Shown here: positions 1 through 8,500 of the stretch, piece after piece | Layout: the number at the start of each line of letters is the position of its first letter | How positions within the stretch are numbered: position 1 is the first letter of the stretch | Translations under genes and position numbers: made by a program | Source: Pseudomonas sp. MF4836 | GTDB lineage: Bacteria; Pseudomonadota; Gammaproteobacteria; Pseudomonadales; Pseudomonadaceae | NCBI RefSeq assembly: GCF_002018875.1 | Contig: NZ_MVOL01000011.1 | Location: 62,001 to 126,000 of the forward strand | DNA length: 64,000 nucleotides | Direction: 5' to 3' | The notes under the pieces: generated by a model | What the model was told of the DNA's origin: nothing | Databases searched by the model: none | Seen by the model: only the letters and a program-made list of their open reading frames with translations

Positions 1-247
1 CCGTATCGAGCAATTCCGGGGAGACCTCGCCGGCCGGCAGAATCAGCGGCATGGCAAACGGCGGCAAGGCCGGCAACAATGCAATCGCGCCGACCACCTC
101 GCCGTTACGGCGCTGGACATGCACGTTCAAGCCATCGGGACGATTGCGCAGCACGCCCGAGAAGAACAGCAGGCCATCGCCGTCCGCCGCGGTGCTGATG
201 AAGCCGAGCAGTTCCTGATAACGATGCTCTGCGAGGTACTCGATCAT
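1..247 (-). CDS. Unknown protein, N-terminal part, cut by the window edge
   Basis: An open frame runs leftward from an ATG at 247 and leaves the window at base 1, giving the first 82 residues of a protein that begins MIEYLAEHRYQELLGF. A GTG at 250 is an alternative start, and the only Shine-Dalgarno candidate (AGAG) is weak. The visible part is mixed hydrophobic and polar, with a run rich in Leu, Pro and Ala around residues 55-72, and has no signal peptide. I do not recognise the family. Codon choice is GC-rich like the neighbours. It lies downstream of luxI on the same strand, about 210 bases away, with no evidence that they are co-transcribed. Confidence 0.55.
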   Translation of the reverse strand, partial: MIEYLAEHRYQELLGFISTAADGDGLLFFSGVLRNRPDGLNVHVQRRNGEVVGAIALLPALPPFAMPLILPAGEVSPELLDT

Positions 248-460
248 CACGGTGTTAATCACTCTGCATGATTGAATGGGCAACCGGGCCAGCGTGGGTC
301 GCCGGCTCCTGCGGGGCTCGCCCGGGGTGCCGGACGGCAACTTCTCCACAGCCCCATAAATCCCCATCAAGTGGGTGCTGGCTAATAACAAATACGGCGC
401 AGCCCCATAACCACTGCGGCTCGTTAGTCCATTAACGGGCTGGCGAGCCGGGTGGTTAAA

Positions 461-1066
461 TCAGTTGGAAAACGCTCGGGGCGGACATTCGATATCCAGG
501 GCCGAACGGGTCTGGTGATCAATTTCAATCCAGAAGGCAATCACGGGTTTGTCATCAATTAGTTGCGGCGCGGCAATACGGTGAACATTGACCCCCATGC
601 GCTTCAACAAACGCTCATTGCCCACGGCCGATACAGCGATCAAACGTTCGGCGCCCAGGCTTAATGCCGTCACCAATACTTTGCGCACCAGGGCGACAGT
701 ATTGGCCCAGGCCTGGGTGGCGCTGGTAGTGCCTGTTTTTGAAGGAGTAATGGCGAAGCGGGAGAGTTCCCAAGTCCGCGGATGGTTAGGGAGACTGGCG
801 CCTCCCATCAGATGGACAAAGTGTTCCGATAACAAGTAAGGCTTGGTAGTGGGCAATAAGCGCGCACAACCACGAACACTGTTATCGGGATCCAGGACAA
901 TAGCGTAAACAGTATCGGGGCGATCAAACTCATCTTGTTCAAAACCTTCAGGGCAACTAAGTGGCCACCCCATTTTCTTCACAAAGATTTCGTAACGATA
1001 CTCCGCGAGCCCATTCATCACACTTTGATTTATTTCACTACTCATTCCCGCAATCAAACGCAACAT
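461..1066 (-). CDS. LuxI-family acyl-homoserine-lactone synthase
   Basis: The 201-residue protein makes an N-acyl-homoserine lactone signal from S-adenosylmethionine and an acyl carrier protein thioester. Invariant LuxI residues are in place: Arg24, Phe28, Trp34, acidic residues around 43-48 (EQDEFD), Arg69, Glu100 and Arg103 (WELSRF). The ATG at 1066 is preferred to a TTG four codons upstream, because GGAGGGGG lies just before it and LuxI proteins usually begin MLRLIAG-like. A 20-base lux box lies 55 bases upstream. rsaM is directly upstream on the same strand and luxR is divergent beyond it, which makes a complete quorum-sensing unit with autoinduction. The acyl chain length cannot be read from the sequence. 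Confidence 0.95.
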   Translation of the reverse strand: MLRLIAGMSSEINQSVMNGLAEYRYEIFVKKMGWPLSCPEGFEQDEFDRPDTVYAIVLDPDNSVRGCARLLPTTKPYLLSEHFVHLMGGASLPNHPRTWELSRFAITPSKTGTTSATQAWANTVALVRKVLVTALSLGAERLIAVSAVGNERLLKRMGVNVHRIAAPQLIDDKPVIAFWIEIDHQTRSALDIECPPRAFSN

Positions 1067-1121
1067 AACCCCCTCCAATTGGCCAACCCACCAATTAGAG
1101 ATACAACCCCCCTATTTTCAT

Positions 1122-1141
1122 AGCTGCCCATTCGGGCAGGT
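1122..1141 (-). promoter_or_regulatory. lux box upstream of luxI
   Basis: On the minus strand this reads ACCTGCCCGAATGGGCAGCT, a CT-N12-AG element with arms CTGCCC and GGGCAG, which matches the Pseudomonas lux-box pattern for LuxR-type regulators. It lies 55 bases before the luxI ATG, with TATCTC/TCTAAT-like -10 candidates about 20-30 bases beyond it, so the box would sit near -42 as in class II LuxR promoters. That the LuxR encoded here is the one that binds is inferred. Confidence 0.8.
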
Positions 1142-1153
1142 CAGGGCCTCAAA

Positions 1154-1510
1154 TCAAGGACACTGCCGCTCCCAGGCCAGGCAAGACAGCCAGCTGATCA
1201 TCAGGTTGTGGGAGATGTTGCTGCCCATGTCATAGCCATTGGCACAGCGCAGCATCAGGTTGCTGCGCAGCCCTTCGGGCCCGAGCAAGGGACGCCGGCG
1301 ACCGGCCAGGCGAAACCAGGTCCAGCCGATACTGATGCCGGGGGCGGCGTGGCTTTTCCACTCGCAGTAACCGGCCGCGGTTGCGTTGACCCCCAGGCCC
1401 TGGAGTTCGTCGCGCAGCTCGTCATCCTCCCAGGACATATGATGAACAAAGCGTGTCTCCATGAACTCTTTAACTGAAACTCTGATAAAGCCATCCACCA
1501 TTAATGTCAT
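1154..1510 (-). CDS. rsaM: RsaM/TofM-family (DUF4902-type) quorum-sensing repressor
   Basis: The 118-residue protein resembles the RsaM/TofM family, small proteins encoded between luxI and luxR in some Pseudomonas and Burkholderia that restrain acyl-homoserine-lactone production. The signs are its size, its position and a conserved central stretch with GYCEW, ISIGWTW, LRSNLML and GYDMG motifs. No helix-turn-helix is evident, as expected for the family's unusual fold. The start chosen is the ATG at 1510, because AGAGGAA precedes it by a good distance; an in-frame ATG lies at 1525. It is transcribed toward luxI with an 87-base gap holding the lux box, so luxI has its own promoter but could also receive read-through. 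Assignment is from motif memory and synteny. Confidence 0.8.
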   Translation of the reverse strand: MTLMVDGFIRVSVKEFMETRFVHHMSWEDDELRDELQGLGVNATAAGYCEWKSHAAPGISIGWTWFRLAGRRRPLLGPEGLRSNLMLRCANGYDMGSNISHNLMISWLSCLAWERQCP

Positions 1511-1654
1511 AAGTTCCTCTGGCATTGTTTATCGCATGTTTAATAAGAACAATAGAAAACCCTATAAGCATAAAGTACAATTACGCCCTACACCTTATGC
1601 CGCGGCATTACAGCATATTGCCGGATCCACGGATGTGTGACAGGAAAAACAACC

Positions 1655-2371
1655 ATGCTTTTGGCTGATTGGCGCGAAGAGTTTCTAGCAGTGTGTACAG
1701 AGTCGACATCCGAACTGGCATTGTTTTCCAGCTTGCAAAGTATCGCGGAGGATCTGGGTTTTAAGTCGTGCTCTTATGGTATTCGACTGCCTCTTCCCAT
1801 CAGCGCCCCTTCGTTCCATTTGCGCTCCTCCTACCCCAAGGCCTGGGAGGAGAGCTACATCAGCAATAACTACTTCTTTCTCGACCCGACGGTGCGCCAT
1901 GCGCTGAGCACTCACCTGCCCCTGGCCTGGGCGGCGCAGGACAGTGTCCAGGACGGGCCCTTCTGGGAGGAAGCACGGATGCACGGCCTGTCCCACGGCT
2001 GGTGCCAAAGCACGTCCGGGCGCTTTGGTGATATTGGCCAACTGTCCATGGTGCGCAGTCACGGCATCATTTCGGCCAAGGAACTGGCCCATCAGGAACA
2101 TAAGCTGATGTGGCTCACCAGCCTGGTGCATTCGACTATGCGCAACTTCCTGCTGCCGGAGCGCTTGCCCGAATCCCAGGCTGGGCTGACTGATCGCGAG
2201 AAGGAGGTCTTGCGGTGGACAGCGTCCGGCAAGACCTATTCCGAGATCGGCGACATTTTGACCATCGACGCCCGCACCGTGAAGTTTCACATCGTCAACA
2301 CCCTGAAAAAGCTCAACGCAGCCAATAAAGCCGAAGCCGCCGTCAAGGCCACCATCCTCGGCATGCTCTGA
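1655..2371 (+). CDS. LuxR-family acyl-homoserine-lactone-dependent regulator
   Basis: The 238-residue transcription factor binds an acyl-homoserine lactone and then DNA. Residues about 15-160 form the autoinducer-binding domain, with the conserved Trp64, Tyr68, Asp77-Pro78 and Trp92 spaced as in TraR, LasR and LuxR. Residues about 176-236 form a LuxR helix-turn-helix (LTDREKEVL to VKFHIVNTL). The ATG at 1655 is preferred to a GTG at 1637, because AGGA lies before it and the length then fits the family. It is divergent from rsaM and luxI, so it is the probable cognate receptor. No convincing lux box was found in front of luxR itself. Confidence 0.95.
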   Translation: MLLADWREEFLAVCTESTSELALFSSLQSIAEDLGFKSCSYGIRLPLPISAPSFHLRSSYPKAWEESYISNNYFFLDPTVRHALSTHLPLAWAAQDSVQDGPFWEEARMHGLSHGWCQSTSGRFGDIGQLSMVRSHGIISAKELAHQEHKLMWLTSLVHSTMRNFLLPERLPESQAGLTDREKEVLRWTASGKTYSEIGDILTIDARTVKFHIVNTLKKLNAANKAEAAVKATILGML

Positions 2372-2409
2372 CCGCCCCTTCCCCCAGGCCCACCGGCCAG
2401 CTTGCGGCA

Positions 2410-2439
2410 GAGCGGCACGATCAGCCGATCGTGCCGCTC
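2410..2439. repeat. Perfect 13-bp inverted repeat after luxR
   Basis: GAGCGGCACGATC and GATCGTGCCGCTC are separated by AGCC, making a very stable hairpin about 40 bases after the luxR stop. No T-tract follows, so it is a terminator-like or RNA-stabilising hairpin rather than a textbook intrinsic terminator. Confidence 0.7.
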
Positions 2440-2592
2440 GAAGCGCTGCGCAGCACATTCCCACACGCCCTCCAGATAAATCCCTCGCCCGTTACAGATT
2501 CTTCCCCGGCAAACCTTGATCAGGGTCAAAAACCAGCGCCATCACGCTCCTAAACTGTGACCAAGACATCAGAACTAGAAAATAGGTCCTCC

Positions 2593-3672
2593 ATGAGCGA
2601 AGAATCCACCGTACGCCCCTTGCCCGCGCCTTCTGCCAAAGCTGCCAAGCCGGCCACCACCGCCAGCACCAGTACGCCACGCAAACCGGCCACTGCCCGC
2701 CCACGCCGGCCGCGCACCACCAAGGCGGCACCAGTCAAAGTCGCCGAAGCCCAGATCAGCGCCATCAGCCAGAAGCCGATTGCCCTGCAAGTCGCCAGTG
2801 CGCCCCGTGGCTCCAATGAAGACAGCGTGTCGGCGGCACTGCCCGCCACCTACCCGTACCGCAGCCGGATGCGCCGCGCCGAGTATGAAAAAGCCAAGCA
2901 CGAGTTGCAGATCGAACTGCTCAAGGTGCAAAGCTGGGTCAAGGAAACCGGGCAGCGGGTGGTCGTGCTGTTCGAAGGCCGTGACGCTGCGGGCAAGGGC
3001 GGCACCATCAAGCGCTTTATGGAGCACCTGAACCCACGGGGCGCACGGATCGTGGCCCTGGAAAAACCATCCGACCAGGAAAAGGGCCAGTGGTACTTCC
3101 AGCGTTATATCCAGCACCTGCCCACCGCCGGGGAAATGGTGTTCTTCGACCGCTCCTGGTACAACCGCGCCGGCGTCGAGCGGGTCATGGAGTTCTGCTC
3201 GCCCCTGCAGTACCTGGAGTTCATGCGTCAGACCCCGGACTTGGAACGCATGCTGTGCAACAGCGGCATCCTGCTGTTCAAGTACTGGTTCTCGGTCAAC
3301 CGCGAAGAACAACTGCGGCGCTTTATCTCCCGGCGTGACGACCCGCTCAAGCACTGGAAGCTGTCGCCGATCGACATCAAGTCCCTGGACAAGTGGGATG
3401 AATACACCGGCGCCAAGCAGGCGATGTTCTTCCACACCGACACCGCCGATGCGCCGTGGACGGTGATCAAGTCGGACGACAAGAAACGCGCGCGTATCAA
3501 CTGCATTCGTCACTTCCTGCACTCCCTCGACTACCCGGGCAAAGACCTGCGCGTGGCTCATCATCCCGACCCGCTGCTGGTGGACCGAGCCTCGCGGGTC
3601 CTGGAAGAAGACGAGCGCGGCTCGAACAAAACCGCAGGCACCGCCGTCGATCACCTGGCGATGCCGGCCTGA
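2593..3672 (+). CDS. ppk2: Polyphosphate kinase 2 (PPK2 family)
   Basis: The 359-residue enzyme transfers phosphate between polyphosphate and nucleotides. The Walker A motif GRDAAGKGG is at residues 129-137, followed by the PPK2 core with the FFDRSWYNRAGVERVM lid/Walker B segment and the C-terminal RDDPLKHWK and DIKSLDKWDEY motifs. It closely resembles the P. aeruginosa PA0141 type as I remember it. Residues 1-85 are a low-complexity Ala/Pro/Lys/Arg/Thr-rich tail typical of this Pseudomonas branch. The ATG at 2593 (MSEES) fits the family start; a GTG at 2557 would add 12 residues. It stands alone, with a hairpin just past its stop. Preference for ADP or GDP cannot be read here. Confidence 0.93.
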   Translation: MSEESTVRPLPAPSAKAAKPATTASTSTPRKPATARPRRPRTTKAAPVKVAEAQISAISQKPIALQVASAPRGSNEDSVSAALPATYPYRSRMRRAEYEKAKHELQIELLKVQSWVKETGQRVVVLFEGRDAAGKGGTIKRFMEHLNPRGARIVALEKPSDQEKGQWYFQRYIQHLPTAGEMVFFDRSWYNRAGVERVMEFCSPLQYLEFMRQTPDLERMLCNSGILLFKYWFSVNREEQLRRFISRRDDPLKHWKLSPIDIKSLDKWDEYTGAKQAMFFHTDTADAPWTVIKSDDKKRARINCIRHFLHSLDYPGKDLRVAHHPDPLLVDRASRVLEEDERGSNKTAGTAVDHLAMPA

Positions 3673-3678
3673 GCCTGA

Positions 3679-3700
3679 TGCGCCACCAACCGGTGGCGCA
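3679..3700. repeat. Hairpin after ppk2
   Basis: TGCGCCACC and GGTGGCGCA flank a four-base loop six bases after the ppk2 stop. It is probably a transcript end or RNA-stability hairpin; no T-tract follows. Confidence 0.6.
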
Positions 3701-3797
3701 CCGGGAGCTGTTCACCCGCCCTTGACTCTGTCCCTAGGGACAAGCCGCACCCTGCCTTATCTGTTTCAGCTTCCGCCGTGGCGGATAAGGCCAATAA

Positions 3798-4778
3798 ATG
3801 AACACCCTCGCAATGGTCACCGGTGCCAACGGGCACCTGGGCAACACCCTGGTCCGGGCCCTGCTCGCCCGGGGACAAACAGTGCGCGCCGGGGTTCGCG
3901 AGCCGGATCGCAGCCCGGCCCTGGACGGGCTCGACTGCCAGCGGGTATACGCCGAACTGCAAGACCCGGACTCCCTGCGCCAGGCCCTGCAAGGGGTTGA
4001 TGTGCTGTATCAGGTGGCGGCGGTGTTCAAGCACTGGGCCAAAGACCCACAGGCGGAAATCGTCGAGGTCAACGTACAAGGCACGCGCAACATCCTGCGT
4101 GCTGCCGCCGAGGCCGGGGTCAAGCGGGTGGTCTATGTCAGCTCGGTGGCGGCGGTCGGGCACAACGGCCAGCCCCTGGACGAAGGCACCTGGAACAGCG
4201 ACCAGCGCAACCCCTATTACCGCTCGAAGATCCTCGCCGAACGCGCTGCCTGGGAATGCGCCCAGGCCCATGACCTGTCGCTGGTCACGGTGCTGCCCTC
4301 GGCCATCATCGGCCCCCATGCCACACGGCTCACCGACACCATGGGCTTTCTCGCCGCCGTACTGGTACGCAAACTGGTGCTCGACCCCCACTTCCACTTC
4401 AACTTTGTCGATGTGCGCGATGTCGCCGATGGGCTGATCCGCGCCGCAGAGCATGGCCGCCCCGGCGAGCGCTACATCCTGGCCAATCGGCACGCGTCCT
4501 CCCTGGCCGAGGTGATCGAGGCCCTCAATAGCCTGAGCCCAGGTTGGCGCCTGCCGCGCCGGGCGCCCAAAGCCTTGCTGCTGCTGATCGCCTGGCTGCA
4601 GGAACAGCGCGCTCGGTACAGCCAGCAACCGGCCGAACTGCTGCGCAGCCAGGTGCAGATGTTTTACGGGGTGCGCCAGGAATACTGCATCGACAAGGCC
4701 AGCACCGAGCTGGGCTATCAGCCGCGCTCACCCCACGACGCCCTCAGGCAGGCATTTGCGCATTTACTGGCGCGCTGA
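3798..4778 (+). CDS. NAD(P)-dependent SDR-type epimerase/reductase
   Basis: The 326-residue protein is an extended short-chain dehydrogenase/reductase, similar in pattern to dihydroflavonol-4-reductase-like NAD-dependent epimerases. The N-terminal Rossmann motif TGANGHLG is at residues 8-15. A serine-containing YVSSVAAVG strand and the YYRSK motif (Tyr-x-x-x-Lys) give the catalytic residues. AAGG precedes the ATG. The substrate cannot be predicted. Its 3' end overlaps the convergent merR-type gene by 35 bases, so the two transcripts are antisense at their ends. Confidence 0.85.
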   Translation: MNTLAMVTGANGHLGNTLVRALLARGQTVRAGVREPDRSPALDGLDCQRVYAELQDPDSLRQALQGVDVLYQVAAVFKHWAKDPQAEIVEVNVQGTRNILRAAAEAGVKRVVYVSSVAAVGHNGQPLDEGTWNSDQRNPYYRSKILAERAAWECAQAHDLSLVTVLPSAIIGPHATRLTDTMGFLAAVLVRKLVLDPHFHFNFVDVRDVADGLIRAAEHGRPGERYILANRHASSLAEVIEALNSLSPGWRLPRRAPKALLLLIAWLQEQRARYSQQPAELLRSQVQMFYGVRQEYCIDKASTELGYQPRSPHDALRQAFAHLLAR

Positions 4779-5139
4779 AATCGGCCGCTGGCGCGAACTG
4801 CTGGTTGATCTGCCGTTGCAGCTCGCTCAGGCGCTGCTCCTGAAGTTGCAAGGCGAGGATCTGCGCCTGCAACTCCAGGCGCTTGGCCTCGATGCCCTGG
4901 TTGGCCAGCCCCAGGGGAAATGGCGCCTGATGCTGCTTGGCCGCCAGCAACTGGCTCATTTCCCCGAGCTTGAACCCCACGGACTGGGCACTGCGGATCA
5001 TCCGCACCAGGGTCAGGTGATGGGCCGTGTACAGCCGGTAACTGCCACGGCGCTGCGGGGCCAGCAGGCCCATCTGCTCATACAGGCGTATCGCCTTGGG
5101 GGTGCACCCCGCCAACTTCGCCAGCTCACCTATATACAT
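4744..5139 (-). CDS. MerR-family transcriptional regulator
   Basis: The 131-residue protein has an N-terminal MerR winged helix-turn-helix (MYIGELAKLAGCTPKAIRLY, then the GSYRLYT wing) and a long C-terminal coiled-coil helix (about residues 75-115) for dimerisation. There is no Cys-rich metal-binding tail, so it is unlikely to sense mercury or copper. The start is the ATG at 5139 with GGAGGCGGCG before it. It lies 67 bases downstream of the EamA transporter gene on the same strand, which suggests a bicistronic unit, and it is convergent with the SDR gene. Confidence 0.87.
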   Translation of the reverse strand: MYIGELAKLAGCTPKAIRLYEQMGLLAPQRRGSYRLYTAHHLTLVRMIRSAQSVGFKLGEMSQLLAAKQHQAPFPLGLANQGIEAKRLELQAQILALQLQEQRLSELQRQINQQFAPAADFSAPVNAQMPA

Positions 5140-5206
5140 CGCCGCCTCCACATTGCCCGACGCGCAGCTTACGGGCAGTGCCCGGGGCGTGTCTTGGCTG
5201 GCGCAT

Positions 5207-6106
5207 TCACACCGGTTCGTTCAGCGCCGGCGCCTTGTGCGGCGGTTTGATCGAGCCGATGTACACCGCCACCACCGTCAGCAAGGCGCCACTGATTTGC
5301 AGCGCCGAGCTGGCCTTGCCGAGAAAGGCCACATCGATGAAGTAGGTGATCACCGGCTCCAGCAACAGAATCAAGCCGGCCAGCCCGAGGCTGATGGCGC
5401 CGATGGAGCGGTTGACCAGCAACCAGCCGACAAACTGCACCAGCACCCCATAAATGATCAGCATCAGCAGCGTCTGCCGATCAGCGATTACCAGGCTTTC
5501 GCCCATGGCCAGGGCATACGCCAGCAGCACCAGGGCTGACCACAGGCTGAGGTTGAGCATCTGCGCAATTTTGTCGCCGCCACCGTCCGGCAAGCCGGTG
5601 TTGACCTTGAGGAAATACACGCACACCGCATAGGCCAGGCCCGACAACACGCCGTAGACCACGCCCTGGATACCGACGCTGCTGCCCATTTCCGGCAGCA
5701 GCAACATATACAGGCCGACAAACGCCAGGCTGATGGACAGCACAAAGTACAGCGAGGGTTTTTCCTTGAGCAGTGAAAACCCGAGCAGGGTCATGAAGAA
5801 CACCTGGCAGTTGGTCAGGATCGAACCGATGCCCGGGCCGACGATGTAGATGCTCTGGTGCCAGAGAATCAGGTCCACCGCCAGAAACACCCCGGCCAGC
5901 GCCGTGTACAACCGGGCCTTGCGGCTGGGTAGACGCACCGGGACCTTGCGCAGCTTGAGCAACAGGTAAAACAGCACGGACGCGAACAACATCCGATAGA
6001 AGCCGGCGCCGCCCGCCCCGATATGGGCGAAGGCCACGGCCAGGGCAGAAAGGCTGAGCATCAAGCCCCCCACCGTCAACTCAAGTACAGCCCTGTTGGT
6101 CGACAT
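5207..6106 (-). CDS. EamA/DMT-superfamily permease
   Basis: The 299-residue inner-membrane protein has about ten hydrophobic segments in two homologous halves, as in EamA/RhaT drug-metabolite transporters. The start is the ATG at 6106 (MSTNRAVLEL), which has GGAG in front; a second in-frame ATG lies four codons upstream. Substrates of such permeases vary widely (amino acids, amines, metabolites) and cannot be read here. The merR-type gene follows on the same strand and may be its regulator. Confidence 0.85.
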   Translation of the reverse strand: MSTNRAVLELTVGGLMLSLSALAVAFAHIGAGGAGFYRMLFASVLFYLLLKLRKVPVRLPSRKARLYTALAGVFLAVDLILWHQSIYIVGPGIGSILTNCQVFFMTLLGFSLLKEKPSLYFVLSISLAFVGLYMLLLPEMGSSVGIQGVVYGVLSGLAYAVCVYFLKVNTGLPDGGGDKIAQMLNLSLWSALVLLAYALAMGESLVIADRQTLLMLIIYGVLVQFVGWLLVNRSIGAISLGLAGLILLLEPVITYFIDVAFLGKASSALQISGALLTVVAVYIGSIKPPHKAPALNEPV

Positions 6107-6169
6107 ACGCGACTCCATGAAGGGTTAGGCAAAATGCTTCAGACCCGCAGCCGGCTGGCTGCGCGGCGC

Positions 6170-6793
6170 TCAACGCTCGTCTGCGGCCAGGCGCAGCCAT
6201 TGCTGCACGGGGGCGCTGGCCAGTACGGCGTCGACATAGTCCTGCAAGGCGTGCGGCACCTCGATGCCATAGCGCCGCAAACGCAAGACTACCGGTGCGT
6301 AGAAGGCGTCGACAATACCAAACCCGCCGCACAGGAACGGACCTCCACTCAGGCTGCGCAGTGGGTTCCAAAGGTCAAAGATACGCTGCAGATCGGCCTG
6401 GGTTTCGGCCGCCAGCACGGGCGGCTGCTCCCCGGTATCGACCCCGAACGACAACTGGGTACGCAGCGCGACAAACCCCGCGTGCATCTCGGCGCAGGCC
6501 GCACGGGCCAACGCGCGCAGGGTTTTATCGGCGGGCCACAGCCCGGCGTCGGGGCAGGTTTCGGCCAGGTACTCGGCAATCGCCAGGCTGTCGTTGATCG
6601 CCAACTCGCCCTGGAACAGCACCGGCACCTTGGCCGATGGCGAATACTCGAGAATCGCCTGGCGCGTATCCGCCTGGTCCAGGCGGACCTTGATCACCTC
6701 AAAGGACACACCGGCGCTGACCAGCACCAGCCAGGCACGCAGCGACCAGGAGGACTTGCGGTAATCGCCTATCAACAATTGCGTGGGGTTCAT
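6170..6793 (-). CDS. Glutathione S-transferase family protein
   Basis: The 207-residue protein has an N-terminal thioredoxin-like domain with a DYRKSSWSLRAWL start, where a serine takes the catalytic position seen in several bacterial GSTs. The SAKVPVL cis-proline segment and NDSLAIAEYL glutathione-binding motif follow, then an all-helical C-terminal domain (about residues 85-205). The cytosolic role is probably conjugation or reduction of electrophiles, with unknown substrate. It ends 64 bases before the EamA start on the same strand and could be co-transcribed with it. The ribosome binding site is weak. Confidence 0.88.
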   Translation of the reverse strand: MNPTQLLIGDYRKSSWSLRAWLVLVSAGVSFEVIKVRLDQADTRQAILEYSPSAKVPVLFQGELAINDSLAIAEYLAETCPDAGLWPADKTLRALARAACAEMHAGFVALRTQLSFGVDTGEQPPVLAAETQADLQRIFDLWNPLRSLSGGPFLCGGFGIVDAFYAPVVLRLRRYGIEVPHALQDYVDAVLASAPVQQWLRLAADER

Positions 6794-6874
6794 TGGATCT
6801 AGCTCGCATTACGGGATGGGTGCTAAATTTATCCGCCGTTTTATCCACCGTATTGCACAAAACTGGACAGGCTC

Positions 6875-7723
6875 ATGGACCACCGCCCCACGCGCAAAGA
6901 GCCTGCAACCCCGGCTGGCGACTTCTCCCAGTTCTGGCGCATTGCCGAAGGCGACTGCGAGCTGCTTTCAGCGCGCTACAGCCAGCAGACCTTCGGCCGC
7001 CATTCCCACGAGCGCTACGCCATCGGCGTGATCAGCAGCGGCGTGGAAAAACTCTTCTACCGCGGCGCCCATCATCTGGGCGGCGCCGGCAGCGTGGTCA
7101 CCATCAGCCCCGGCGAGATCCACGACGGCGTGCCCGGCAGTGCCGACGGCTGGATGTACCGCATGCTCTACATCGACCCGGCCTGGCTCAATCGGGTGAT
7201 CTTCCAGGGACGCTTTGCAGCGGAGCACATCCACCTGTTCCGCGAGGTGATGCGCCAGGATCCGACCTTTGCCCAATGGTTCTTGCAGCAGCACCAGGTC
7301 CTGGAACGGACAAACCCCACCCTTGAGCGCGAGACCATCCTCCTGGAGCTGGTGGCACAGCTGTTCCAGCGCTGCGGCGTGGCCGTGAACCTGGTCGATG
7401 GCGCCGAGCGCGATGCGGTCCGACGCATCCGGAAAAAACTCGACGCGGATTTCGATAAAAACATCCCCCTCGAGGAACTCGCGCAACTGGTCGACCTCGA
7501 ACCGCTGTACATGATCCGCGTGTTCAAGAACCAGCTCGGTATTTCACCCCATAGCTACCAGATCCAGAACCGCGTGGCCCAGGTGCAGAAGCTGCTGCGC
7601 AGCGGCGCCAGCCTGGCGCAGGCGTCCCTGAGTTGCGGTTTCTTCGATCAAAGCCATATGGCCCGTGCCTTCAAGAAAGTAGTCGGGGTGACCCCCGGCA
7701 GCTTTCGCAACAGCCGCGCCTGA
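6875..7723 (+). CDS. AraC-family transcriptional regulator
   Basis: The 282-residue protein has an N-terminal cupin-like sensing domain (about residues 20-110, with the GRHSHERYAIG and ISPGEIHDGVPG motifs typical of the AraC_binding fold). The C-terminal double helix-turn-helix spans about residues 180-280, ending SCGFFDQSHMARAFKKVVGVTPGSFR-like. Start ATG 6875 follows GG-rich sequence. It is divergent from the GST gene, 81 bases apart, and could control the GST/EamA unit; this is inference. The effector is unknown. Confidence 0.9.
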   Translation: MDHRPTRKEPATPAGDFSQFWRIAEGDCELLSARYSQQTFGRHSHERYAIGVISSGVEKLFYRGAHHLGGAGSVVTISPGEIHDGVPGSADGWMYRMLYIDPAWLNRVIFQGRFAAEHIHLFREVMRQDPTFAQWFLQQHQVLERTNPTLERETILLELVAQLFQRCGVAVNLVDGAERDAVRRIRKKLDADFDKNIPLEELAQLVDLEPLYMIRVFKNQLGISPHSYQIQNRVAQVQKLLRSGASLAQASLSCGFFDQSHMARAFKKVVGVTPGSFRNSRA

Positions 7724-7761
7724 ATTGCCCCCAGGGCCAACGCCCCCAGAAAGGACTCCCC

Positions 7762-8493
7762 ATGAGCAGTACCCCGGACTTCAAGCAACTGCCGACCGGC
7801 GCCGTCGCCTTCCCCGAACCGAGTGCCGTGTTCGTCGCCGACCAACAAGGCCTGGCCCGCCACCTGCACCCGCTGTTAAGCATCGACGCGAGCATGGTCA
7901 ACCCCGAGTGGTCCGGCCAGCTGCACCTGCTCAGCCCCCTGGAGCCCTACGAGGGCCTCGTGGGCGAGCTGACCGAGGATTGGGAACTGCACAGCGAGCT
8001 GCTGAAAACCAACTGGATCGGCTTCAAGCTGGAAGAAGGCCGCTACCGCCTGTGCGGCGATCCACGCTACTTCTTCCTCGATGAAGGCAACACCCAATTG
8101 CACGAAGGGCGACCGGACCTGCAGGAGGAGCTGCTGGAACACTACGCCGAACAGCAGGCGGCCTTTGAAGCCAACCGCCAGTTCTATCGCGAACACGGTC
8201 ACCTGGCCCGCACCGACTGGGGCAGCGACCCGGTGGAGTTTATCGATACCCTGGGCGGCGAGCTCGACGGCCGCGCCAACTGGGTGGAAACCGTGGAATT
8301 CCCCATGGACGTGGTCGAAGTCGACGATGACAGCGGTGATTCCAGCGTCTGGCCCCTGAGCCCTGCTGGACGCCGCTTCCACCATGTCCTCAGCGTCCCC
8401 GGCTGGCATTACCGCAGCGCCGGTGCCGACCGCATCGTCATGTTCTACGAACCCGTCGACGGCCTGGTCCTGTTCACCTTCGACTGGTCCTGA
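7762..8493 (+). CDS. Uncharacterised protein, 243 residues
   Basis: The start is the ATG at 7762, preceded by AAAGGA. The protein is acidic, has no signal peptide or membrane segment, and is rich in Trp, Glu, Asp and aromatic residues (for example ELTEDWELHSELLKTNWIG). This suggests a soluble globular protein resembling DUF-type proteins that are widespread but unstudied. I do not recognise the family. It follows the AraC gene by 38 bases on the same strand and may be its partner in a transcript. A strong hairpin lies just after its stop. Confidence 0.7.
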   Translation: MSSTPDFKQLPTGAVAFPEPSAVFVADQQGLARHLHPLLSIDASMVNPEWSGQLHLLSPLEPYEGLVGELTEDWELHSELLKTNWIGFKLEEGRYRLCGDPRYFFLDEGNTQLHEGRPDLQEELLEHYAEQQAAFEANRQFYREHGHLARTDWGSDPVEFIDTLGGELDGRANWVETVEFPMDVVEVDDDSGDSSVWPLSPAGRRFHHVLSVPGWHYRSAGADRIVMFYEPVDGLVLFTFDWS

Positions 8494-8500
8494 CCTGTCG

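Noticed and set aside
349..410. Repeated CAGCCCCATAA at 349-359 and 400-410
   Set aside because: Two copies of 11 bases are too few to call a repeat family or an attachment site.
1122..1141. CTGCCC-GAAT-GGGCAG read as a terminator hairpin after rsaM
   Set aside because: The stem is short and not followed by a T-tract. The CT-N12-AG form and place before luxI fit a lux box better.
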